NCBI GenBank assembly: GCA_027563935.2
Contig: CM050450.1
Span: 5,377,957-5,441,956, forward strand
Direction: 5' to 3'
DNA: 64,000 nt
From: Costus lasius
Taxonomy: Eukaryota > Streptophyta > Magnoliopsida > Zingiberales > Costaceae
The position numbers and the translations under genes are program-made. This document shows, in pieces, positions 1 to 12,800 of this stretch. Within the stretch, counting starts at the first letter, position 1. Each line of letters starts with the position of its first letter. The notes beneath the pieces are model-generated. The model was not told the DNA's origin. It did not search any database and was given only the letters and a program-made list of their open reading frames with translations.

Positions 1-831
1 TAGTGATGTATTTCTAGCACACAACACAAGAAAAAAAATTGAAGATGCTAAAAAATAAAAAATATCCTCAGGATTTGCCCAAGATTAAGGTATAATTTAG
101 TACTTCTTCCAACAAGTTATTAAATTCGAAAAGCCCATATCGACGAGTATTAACTAACTGGATTTTATATGCTTCATGAAAACCATGACGTCTTTTTTCC
201 TTTTGCAAGTCTGTCGAGGCGGAATCTTATCCCAGAATGCTATCAGGAACTAAAATCCTTACTAGTTGAACTTATTAGTAAATTAGGATAGCATGGACCT
301 CAATATAGCCAGTAGTTGAATCCTTGACTCACTTTAATAAGATGCATCTATGCTTAATTAGCCAGGATACTATCATAGTAGACACCAAAAGAAATTCACA
401 TAAATTAGAGAAAAATGGTGGGTAAAAAAATTGGAAAATTGTTGAAGTGCTAGATATTCTAGTGCTGCATTAGCACAACAGTGTAAAATGGAAATATAAA
501 CCATTACAAGTTAATAATGGAATGTGCACATATCATCTAAACAGATTTATTTACTTGTAATCTATATGCATCAACAGATAAAATCATAAAGATAGTTCCA
601 GAACTCTGGACTAGCAATATGCTGATAATAAATATGCATCGAGATTCGAGAGTGCTGCCCAGATGGATGAGTTTATGTTCATTAGTATGTTTGACATCTT
701 ACTGTGAAGTAACAAATATTATTAATCACGATAAACATAGACATTAAATGTTTTGAATGAAGTGTATATGTCAAATACTGGAGATCTTAGCCAGTAAATT
801 GACTTCAGATAATATAAGTTGAAGATCATAC

Positions 832-3800
832 TGATTTGCTGACTGGTGCAGAAATGAATCTAGTTGCTGGAACGCCAATCCAGAGACTATGCTTCCCAGA
901 AATACATTAACAAGAATGAAGAGGTAGTATTTAGATGCAGATCTTCTCTCCAAAATTGACAAGGATGTAAATCCTTCTAACTTCGACATCAACATCAATA
1001 TTGTTGGAAGCAATATCAGAAAGATCTTCAAAGCAATGCCAGGAAGAAAACCTTGGATGAATGATTTAATAATTTTCCTGTAATCATCAGCACGCTTGTA
1101 GGTAAAAGGACAAAGGACAAAAAGCTGTATAGAGTGGCAAATAATATTCTAACAAATAAGTCATCATATCAAAAGACAGTTATTTAAATCATTTTCAATT
1201 AGCAGTTGTCTGAGGCAACATATATTCATATTCATATATATATATCAATTAATGGCATGCCAACAAGGCAACGCAAATTCATGATATATATATTCAATTA
1301 CTGGCATGGCCAGTAAGGAAACTAAAGAATGCAAAAAAAAAAAAAAATCATTTCAGGTGTTCATATTGTCGGGCAACCACAACATCAACCACAACATTTT
1401 TGATGGACAGTACATGCGTAGCCACAATCTCTAGTCTAATCATTAAATCTAATGACCATGAACTAAGATATTAGTATATTACTATGTCAGAACTCCAATG
1501 GTACATTGTTTGCAGAGGCAACAAGTATCACACATATGACATCCCATTTCTCTCCATCTCTAGCAATAGTAGTCTTAGGGCCTGTTTTGCCCGCTTTGAA
1601 GCTGTTTTTAAGCAGAAAGTAGTAAGAAAACTATTTGGTAATAAAAAATAGAAGAAAAAAAGCAATAAAAAAGCAGAAATTAAAAAAACTACAATTTGAT
1701 GCTTTTCTAGCTTTTGATTATCCAAAAATATAATTTATATAATTTCAATTAAAATTTTAAGTATTATTATTTTAAATAATATAAAATTTTAACACTAAAA
1801 GAAAATAAAATATCTTATTATTTTAAATAATTTAAAATAATATATTTATTTATTCTTTAAAATTTTGATATCAGTTAAAAAGTTATTAACCAAACATCTT
1901 ATAAATTTTAATAGTGCAGCACAGTATAATACAACACAATTTAGTATAGTTATAAAACTATTAATAGCAAGGTCAAATAGACCCTTAGTTTTTGACTTCT
2001 TAGTTACCTTATATATACCTCAACTGTTATATGCTTATTATGTGATTTGTCATGACAGAGATTTTATACAAAAGTGTGAATAATATTAAAAGCGGTCTAG
2101 GTCTAAATGACAAGTAGATAATCATAGGAAATAGGTAGGCTTTGCAGTGACTAAAATATCAAATTTAAGCCTTCATATAGTCATCAAGGATTTTGAAGGA
2201 ATAAGTAGATATTAACATTGGAGACTTAAATAATTTTTCAGCAGCTTGAATAAGATCTTAGAGAAATATAATAATAATTAATATATAACCATGTTTGTAC
2301 CGTCAACATGATTAAAGAGATAATACATGTGAGGCTTTGACTTTTGAGATTGTACCTTACAAAAATATATTTTCATATTCGATTAATATATTATACACTT
2401 GCATTTGATCAAGTACTTCAGCAGCAGTAAGGTTGCTATCACACCTCAGTTACACCCACATTCTAGCTATATATTTTATTCAAGTTAAATCTTGTTTTTT
2501 GATGCAGGAATGCATAAGATGTAACACCTGAACTAACAAACTGGCTCGAAAACTTACAATTCTAGGATTATACTTCTGATTCTGTGAGGTTGATCATCCC
2601 CCTCAGGTAGACCAATAATAACCATTTTTCGTTTAAGATTAAACTTTTGTTCTTTGCAGCCGGTCATTCTAGGAATATGTTGTTGATATTCTAAGCATTA
2701 TGCAGCTCCCTTTATCATAAATTCATAATACACTTATTTTTACTAGTTCTTTTTCCTACAGATCTAACAAAATGAAAAAAAGAACAAAAGAACACCGATA
2801 AAGGAAACAGGATTGATAAAAAAAAGAAGCCTCAAGCCCAAACAATGAAGAATTTCATGCCGAAGAACCTTGTTTTGCCTTGGATCTAAAAAAAAGACCA
2901 GGTTCTGATGCATGCAGCCTTTATCAATCACGTTGAAATTAGACAGTGCTAGACAAATAGATGTTCAACAGTATTTCCACATGTTACTTTTTAAAAATAA
3001 TCTTGGCAACAAGTGCTATTTGCATATCTGTCTTGGTTTGTCTTGGACAAAAGCACAAATCTAGGCACACAACTTTTTCCTAAGCAAAATTGCAGCCATT
3101 ATGTAGTCTCTGAAGTCTGATTAACAAGAAACTTTGAATTTATGAAATATTTTATGTGAATTAATGGTTCTACTGATTCCAGAATAGCTAAAACGAAAAG
3201 CATGTAGTTAAATGAATATAATTGATGGCAATAAAATTCTTATATTTATATTATCACCCCTCCAAAAACTGGTCAGACATTAGCAAGCTTTTAGTTATCC
3301 TACTTTGAGTTAACAATTTCTGTATCTGCTATGATTTTCTACAGATGAGTTCCAAGTAATCTATAACGAAGTTAGTCAAGCTAAAACGAAAAACATTCAC
3401 CTTGTTGCTTCCAGAAACTACTCATACATTTATGGATATTGGTAGCAAGATTTTATTTACCCTACTTAAGCTTACACTGTTTTACTAGCATCTTTATTAC
3501 CCGATTTTAACTGTCATAAAACCAATTGCCAACAATCATAACGTGCCACTTGTGGTTGATAGCAAAAGATCATATTAAACAAGACATATGAATCAAATAA
3601 AGATTCTTGAATGAGAATATAGTATGTTTTCTTTGATCATGATTTGGCTAAAAACCTACAGTCAAATAATTGCTTCACAAAAAACCACCATAGACCTAGT
3701 TCTTCATATCATACAATTTTTTAATTTTTAGTCAGTAATTAATAATCCTTACATTACCTTTCTGATCCTGAGCATCATCTGATGATTCATGTAACTAAAA

Positions 3801-6800
3801 TCTACCTTAAGAAGTAATCTTAACTTAGTAGTAGTCATCCTTACAAAATAAAATGACAAAATATAAGTTTTAAGAAAGAAAAATGAATATCCAATGAATC
3901 ATTTTCATAAAATAACCAAAAGAGTATCAATCAGGAGCTAATGAAAAAGTGCCAATAACAGTATTACCATAGTAATATATATTAAGATTCTATAAACCAA
4001 TCTATATCGCTTGGCATGAGTGATATGTGTTAGTCCGAGATTAATCCGATACCACTATGTGTTATAATGGTATGTTCGGTACTAGTACTATAGGTTTTCA
4101 AAACTGATCTGCATCGCCAGTACATATTGGTATGAAATTAGCTTGGTGCCCAATGTACATGCCAATATGAGATAGGACTAGGACACCAATATGAGTTAAG
4201 ATTCTAAACCTAGGCATCGGTATATTAGTACATACCAATCTAGGACACAACTGGTACACCAATACAAATTGAAATTTTAAACCTTGATATACATAAATGA
4301 CAAAAGCAAAGTAGTAAACATGGGATATTTCAAAATTTAGAATATGAATATTAGTACATACCAATCTAGGACACAATTGATACACCAATACAAATTGAAA
4401 TTTTAAACCTTGATATACATAAATGACAAAAGCAAAGTAGTAAACATGGGATATTTCAAATTTTAGAATATGAAGGGAACTATAACATAATAATTGAAGA
4501 AAATACTGATTTGTCAAAAAAAAACTTACATTTCAATTATGGGTTTCAGAAATGGAGCAACTTTCTCAATTCCTTCAATGTTAGCAAGGGACTGCACAAT
4601 TGTGATTGGAATCATAAAGAAGAAGAGAAGAAAGAAGAAGGCGATTGCTACAATCAACCGTCTGACTGTGAGGGAAACAAATGGAATAGCTAAATTCTGC
4701 CAATATACATCACGAGGTTCTGGAGCCCACTCAGTCAACCATGCTGTTGGGTTTCTAGTCTGTTGTGTTTGAGCACAAACAGCAGCGCCCCAGCGCGTTC
4801 GGAAGGAAACAAATGCAGCTGGCATAACGAACTTGGGGTCTTTTCTTATCATTTCACGTTTTGTAGCCTCCTAAATATTTTTTTTCCACAGAAAAGCATA
4901 ATTACATTAGCAAGAAAAATCTTTGCTTCAATAGAAAATCCAAATTAGAAGAATGAAATTATACCTAAAATAAAAAAGAATTACATAGCACCACAAATCC
5001 TTAAGAAATTGAACTAAATCATATATGTAACATAAATATTTTAACAAAAAATGATTGACTGTTAGCATTAAATTGGACATACCATCACATAAGTAGGTCT
5101 TACCTTTTTAGAGATCTCGTCAATTTTAGATGTGTATAACTCAATAGCATCCACCTCTTCACCAGAAAGTCCAAGAGAACCTGTCTGTTCAAATAAGAAC
5201 AATAAAAAAAGAACACTGAAAATTGTTTTGCCATATCACAAAGACAGAAAGAGATACGGACTGCAGTAATAACCTTTCGAGTTGGTCTGTTAGATGGGTC
5301 CCTATCATACTTAAGTTGATAGAAATCAAGCCAGTTCTGCATCTGCTTCTTCTTCTTGACCAGCTTAGAAAGTTCATTGGCATTATAAATAACCTGTAAA
5401 ACGTATTTACTATAACAAACAATAGGATATATCAATAGGATATACATGTGAGAACAATGATTTCCTGGATACACAAGTAACAAGTTTTCCATCTATAAAA
5501 AGCATAAATTAATGCAAACTTGATTTCTATCAACTTAAGTATGGATGGGCATGTATTATTTGACAATGAACCGTTGGTAGATATGTTGGTAGATATACTG
5601 GTATATAAAACCTTGATTTGATTGTATTTGGACTAGGAGTGAATCGACAAAAACCTTCAATGAATGCATATCTAAACAAAGCACAGTTTTTTGTATTAAA
5701 TTATGAACACATAAATAGGATCCTTCTCCAACAACTTATGCTTTTAGGATAAATTCTTTTTGGATAAATGATAATGTAATTAATCTCAACAGAATTCAAA
5801 CAGGGAACTAGAATCAATGCTAGTTATTTTTTTTAAAAAAATTAGCTCGGTGATGCCTAGTTTATTATCACAAGTGAGGGTAATAACCAGCAGCAAATTT
5901 TGATGAATAACTTCTAGAAACAAATTACAAACTGAGCATTTTATAGTCACATTTAACAGGATATTAAAAAAGTTTCAGACCTAGTACTATCCTTTCACAT
6001 CAAATTGTTACAGAACTGTAAATCATGAGTTCAATAGAGAAAAAGAACCTGATGTGTTAGATAGTGATCAGGATGATTGACAAGGAAAAAGTGTTCAACA
6101 AGCTCACTGATTGATTCATCTGGGTCAGGCGGCACATTCCTAACAAGAACCTGAAATTAATTAAAAAAAATTAACATGAGTTGGCCAAAGATATGATTAT
6201 GGAAAGAGAGTCGAAGTGGAATTTCATCTCAATGTTATGTAGTACAAGTCTATAAGATCAACAAAGAGTTCTGATTCAAAAATGCCAGAATCAAAGAATA
6301 ATTTACTACATTTTCATTCGTAAGTATGCTAATGGCATTCAACTGTAGATACAACAAAATTCAATATGGACTCAAAATAATGTTGAAATCAAGTGTTTTG
6401 TGAAAACTAAAGGACATTAACTACATTTTTTGAGGTGTTGAGATGGCCAGATGGTTGGAGTGTTTCAATAATTCATTGTACCATCCTTTAATGACAAATA
6501 TAATCCATATCTTGCTTTTTTTTTACAAAAATGCTTTCTTATAAAAGTAAACTGTAAATGATTTAGCATAAGTATACAACAAGAAAGTATCTAATGAATC
6601 ATAATCTGCAGCAAAGAAATTTTCAATTGTCTCAATCATGTAGAGACGATACAGTTTTTGTTCATGCATGCAAATTGTGCAGCGGTAACAATTCAAGTAA
6701 ATCCAATTGGCATATCAAACTCTAAAAGAACTAGTCAGGTTAAAGGAGAAAACCCCATCAAACTGCAAAAAATGGAAACTAAACTAAAATCCTAATCAAT

Positions 6801-9800
6801 GTCAGGGATGATCCCACACTAAACCAAAAGCATGGCTGCGGCATGGAATAAAATAAAGACAACGATTGTTGTCTATTGCTTCTTGATACTGCTAATCTAG
6901 TTAAGATGCTTGATTACTGCCTGATAGTTATGAAGCAAATCAGCAGCAAAGACTTTGCTTAAGCCTAAGTGGGGTCAGGTCTTATTTTGTATTACTGGGC
7001 CAAATCAGACATACAATCCCATGCTTCTCTCTCTCTCCGAATTCCCACCAAGCTTAGTAAAAATGTTTAGTTGATATTTGAGTCAGGCTTAGCGAAAATA
7101 TGTAGAATTTCATGAATTAGTTTTCATGTAAGAGAGTAGAGTTCGACAAAAAATACTTTTGAGTAGCTGATAATCCTCATTTCAATTCACTTGTATGTCT
7201 TTCCAATTCCCACCAACTGATACCTATTCCATTGTTCTTATCAATATCCTGATTCCCGTACTTATCCTTATTTCTTCTATACATTGTTTGTGGTGTTCAA
7301 AATATGAACTTTAAATAGGTTTGTAAATTAGTTGGGCGAGCTTTTGCAAGTTTGAGCTTTATCATAATGAGATTTATTTTTCATTTTTCAATTTTGTTTA
7401 TTAATTTATTAAATGGATGAGCTCCTAGTCTACTCACGAACAATTTCATTTACAACCCTACTAAGGAATCAAATACAGTATGTACCTGGTTCTGGTTTCT
7501 AGTCCGTACCAATATATATATATATACATATATATATATACATATATATATATACATATATATATATACATATATATATATTGTTTGATACTGTCTTGTA
7601 TCATTGGTACCGTATGTCAGTACTATACTAGTCTAGCATGAACTGGTAGCATGTTTTTGACCGATTTTATAAACCTTGAACCCTACCAAAGAATAAAACT
7701 CTAATGAGTTGAGCCTAGTTGAGGCTTATGCAGTTTTAGTCTTGTCAATTTTGTTTAAGCTTGTATATCAACCTTATCGAATAAACATGAAACAAGCACT
7801 TGCTATGTTGAGCTCAAAGCCCTTTCTTAATGATTGATTCATTTACAGCCCCACCTTTAAATTGTTAGATTTGTCAATTTTGCACAATGTTGTAGACAAT
7901 GTTTACAACACTGAATCTGAGAAGAGCTCAGCCTGCACTCTTATTCCAAATTAGTCCTTGTTATATGACACATATTTACAAGCTCTGCACAGGGGTATAA
8001 TCATATAACGCATTTTAATACTAAATGAACCTTTTATAGGTCTACTGCACATCTACCTATTGACATGGGACCAAGGATTAAAAAACCGCCCGCTGCTGGG
8101 ATTAAAAAACCTTTTATAGGTTCGGCGGTTCGGCGGCTCGCCGGACCGGAAGCTTCGAGCTTCCGGTGCCGGCGGAAGCTTCAAGCGTCGGCGGAAGCTT
8201 CGTTCGAAGCTTCCAACGCCCGCTACTGCCGCCGCCACTCGCCCGCTGCCTCCCTTGACCGTCCGCCGCCGAACCATGGTCCGACCATGGTTCCGAGACC
8301 GGTCGGCCGGCGGACTGGTACCGGACCGGTAAAACCGTCCGGTACGGACGATTTTAAAAACCTTGCATGGGACTAGGTCCCTACTTCCCTACCAGCATAT
8401 GGTAATTGGTATCAATCCTTGGAGAGTGGTCTAGCGGAAGGGACCTGGGTACCATAAATTGTGTGATATTTAACTGCTCCAATTCCCTACAGCAATATGA
8501 GGAAAGTTTAGGCACAAATACTTGGGACAAAATTCTTGCTATACATAAAAGAGAAATAGAATAGTCAATAATCTTGATCTGCAAGTAATACGAGAGGAAA
8601 AATTTTCATTTAGGCACGAAGCACGAATACGTAGTATACCATGGCTTTCTGCAAGTTATTTATGCTGATAAATTGTGACATGACAAGTATCAAGTTTGTT
8701 GATACCAATCAAGTACATCAGTTACCGATAAAGAATATAAAAGATACAATTCCACTTTTGCACAAAAGATTGGCAACTAGGTTCAATCTTAATCTTGTTT
8801 TTTTTCATAACATACATAGTCACAATAACATTTATAGCTCTAAAAACATATGATTATTCAAATATTTCAACAAATGATATCATGGAGATTCAAAAAATGG
8901 ATCATATACTCTTCAATCATTTAAGAAATCAGATTCAAGCGAACACAATAAACATCGATAAACCATTCCATGCTACAACTGCAACATGTACATCAGAATG
9001 GTTTCAAGTAATTTTCTCCACTATCACAAATAGCACAAATAGGATTCGGAGTGAAGTTCACGAGGTCAAAGCTTACTGTAAATTGATCAGGGCGACGTTT
9101 CTCAGATGCAAGAAAATGTAACCTCATTGATGCAACAATCGCATACTCTTTAAGCAAAACGTAGCACGTCCAAAAAGTAAAGACATAAGCCATAACCAAA
9201 TGGGCCCACAACCTTCAACATTAAACAAAGGAACATTGATGAAATTATCTCTCAAATGAGTTGTAAGGCCTAAAAATATGGTGAATTAAATCAGAAAAAT
9301 AAATGTAAAAAGTGCTGCCATAATCATTAGAGGAGAAGAGAAACTTGTATAATACACTAAAAAGTAACAGCAGCACCGATTCTAGTAAGACATAAATGCC
9401 AGTAAAGCTAACTAAAACAGAATAAACATAAATTTTAATTTGGCCCCTAACGTTTAGCCTTAGTTTCAAGTTACAACTTGAAACCTTGACATTAGAAAAC
9501 TTCAATTTAGCTCTGTAGGTTTGAGTTTACTTTCAATTTTTCCTTCAACATATATCAAGTAATCAACTAATGGGATTCGAATTCAAATGCCAACCAACAT
9601 AGACCCTTTATTATCTCTTAATTATTTTGTATTTCTAACATAATACTCATTTTCAAACTTCAATTGTACTTTAGTCTTGCTTATTATTAAAATTAAATCA
9701 TCTATTTGATCCAAAAGGTAACACATAAAATAAATATTGATAAGTAAACTTTGGCAACACTCAAGTTGATTATTAGAGGAATTAAAGGGCGCCAATTGAG

Positions 9801-12800
9801 ACTAAGACTAAACTCTAAGTCCTAAACTGAAAATTTTTTAAATAAAGAATCCTAGTTTTCACATGGCAAGTAACAACAATTCTAAATATTCAGTGATAAA
9901 TTGGCAATATTTCAATGCAATCAAGGTCCAGTAAGCTAAGTTTGTGTTTGCAGCTAGAAGGAATTTCATTTTGTTTCTTAAATGAACCCCTAATCTTCCA
10001 ACTAAGAAATCTTATTTTGGGTCATAGCTTGAACTGTACTGATTCAGTTGATATTTCAAAGGGTCGAAGCAAAAGAAGAGAATAGATACTCTGTTTTCAT
10101 AACGAGGAAAAATGAGTGAAAATAAACTTCATTCTAATGCGTAAATAGAATCCTGAAAAAGTAAGCTTGAGAATAGAAGAAAAATATACTATATAGCACC
10201 ACTAGAAACAAAAAAGTTGTGTTGTCATGTCAGTGGCCTGTTCACTGCACCAGAAAACACATCCAATATACAGAAACATGACAATTTCAACAGATCTTAA
10301 GTAGCTGCTCTAAAAAAATATGGATTTTGTTTTCATAGAGTGAAAGAGCCATCTATTTGGAGTTGAAGATAATAAATAAAATATTCTAAAACTTGATTGT
10401 TACTGGCGCAATGAACAGGGTTCAAACTTTATCTAGATACAACAAAAATAAAATATTAATTAATTATGCAAAAACTGAAAGTGGTAAATTGAAGTATTAA
10501 AAGTTGTTCCAAGTAATAATAGAAAGAAAATTTGTCCTGTACAGCTGTTAGGATGTCTGGAGATGATTATAGGAATATTCAATAAGCATACTAGTATATT
10601 GTGAACAATAAAAAAAGCTGATGCAAAAAAAGTAGAATTAATTTAAGTTTAAGCTAATTTAATATGAACAATAAAAAAGTAGAAGAAACATAATATGAGC
10701 GCACATTAAACAATTAATTTCATGTACAATTCAACTCTCTCAATATAGCATAGATTAAAGCTGATGCAAAAAAACCTAACAAAAGAAGTCCAGCGACACT
10801 CTCTACCCATAACATTACATGACTTTTCTAGCTAAAATAAATCCACTTTGCATGATTTCTTCTCAAGCTTGGAACAATATTAAATAGCTGCTATAAAGGT
10901 GTCATTCATTTGTAGTGGTTTCTGAGCAATCCGCTATAGAATGTTGTAGCAGTGCCATTGTTAAATTTTGAAGTATGAGAAATTGAAATTATGACTTTAA
11001 GTTGAGTTAGTAATATGTCATCTCTTTTATACAAGATATTTTATTTTTATTTAGTAATATGTGATATTTGTTTATATAGCTTATTTTATTTTTATGCAAA
11101 TTAATTTTTTAAGTATATAATATGTATTTCAACTGTTATGCTTAATTTTTTATGTATATAATATATATTTTAATTAGCTTTTTACTATATCATATTGCAG
11201 ATGTTTAGCTTTCCATAGCACTAGCTTAGAAAGAACTACAGAAAATTACATGACTTTTCTAGCTAAAATAAATCTACTTTGCATGATTTCTTCTCAAGCT
11301 TGGAACAATATTATTAAATAGCCGCTATAGTGGTGTCGTTTCTTCATAGTGGTTTCTAAGCAATCCGCTATAGAATGCTATAGCAATGCCATTATTATAT
11401 TTTAAAGTGTGAGAAATTAAAATTATGAATTAAGTTGAGTTAATAATATATCATCTTTTTTATTCATCTTGTTTTATTTTTATTTAGTAACATGTGATTT
11501 TTCTTTATATAGCTTATTTTATTTTTATGCGAATTAATTTTTTAAGTATATAATATGTATTTCAACTATTATGATTAATTTTTTATGTATATAATATATA
11601 TTTCAACTAGCTATATGCTATATCATATTGCGAATGTTTAGCTTTCCATAGCACTAGCTTAGAAAGAACTACAAAAAACCATAGATGCCATAGTATGATC
11701 AAAAGTGCTTAGGGTGCGGGTGCTTAGGATTGTTTTTACTTTAGAAAGCATGTAATCAGCACTTTAAGGTCTCTATCTATCTCACTTTAATACTGAAATC
11801 TTGTTTCAATGTTTCATGATTGGTACATTTGATATGTTCATATTTGTTCAAAATTGCAAGGATCAACGGAACGCATAATAAAAAAGAAATATGTGGTGTA
11901 TTTCAAGCTATGAGAACCTTCTTATCACCTTAAGAATGCATCTGATGCCTCTATGTCGATGCTATGCTACATGAACATGGTCGGGATATGTTGATCTAAA
12001 AGGTTATACTTCTGGTGGTTGGAGCTGAGTGTGCATCTACTTAGTAGAACCAAATTAAGAAAGTAGAGGAACAGAAAACTGAAATCATGAAACTAAGATG
12101 GATGATAGTCCACATTTGTAAGAAATATTTCTACGGAACACTTGAATCTGATCCTTTGATATTCTGTTTCAAAACCAAGACTTTATCAATAAAGTTAACC
12201 ACTCATATGTTGCATTGCCCACACATACCGTGTATTCAAAAAAGTCTCAGTCACAAGACGAGGGATGAGAAGGTGAGAGAAGGGAAAGAGGAAGAACCCA
12301 AAGAAGAGATAGTCTTGAGACTGAGAGGGAGAGGGAGATAGTGGTGGCAGGAGATAGGTGGTCATGGAGTGGGTCATGTGGTTAAACAAAAAAAAATGAG
12401 ATAGGGAAACAGGAAGAAGAACCAAGAGAGAAGAAGAAAGGAAGGAAGAGGCAAGATGATTGCAAAAATGATAGATGGTCAAGGTGATGGGCACCGATGG
12501 TTTTTAAAAGCAAAGAGACAACACTTTAGGAGGAAAAATAGAAGAGAGGAGGATTAATTGGCTATGATACCAACTGATGCAGAACAATAAGTAGAAGAGA
12601 GAAGGGAAAGAGAAAGAATAAGAGATCAATTGATGCAAGAAGAGGGAGGGAAAAATTTATTAGTCCAAATCTCTACTTTTCTTTACAGTTAAGCCTTTGT
12701 ATATGCTATAATGCACACCCTAACAAAAATATCTACTAACATTAACTACTAACTAACACACTACTTGCCCACTAAGCTAAAAACCCATTAACCCACCCCT

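Noticed and set aside
4098..4517. 139-codon minus-strand frame with an internal protein repeat
   Set aside because: The repeat is the 126-bp DNA tandem duplication in an OSCA1 intron; no family resemblance.
8053..8376. Open frames on both strands (103 and 74 codons)
   Set aside because: They lie in a GC-rich transposon-like repeat where stops are rare by composition.
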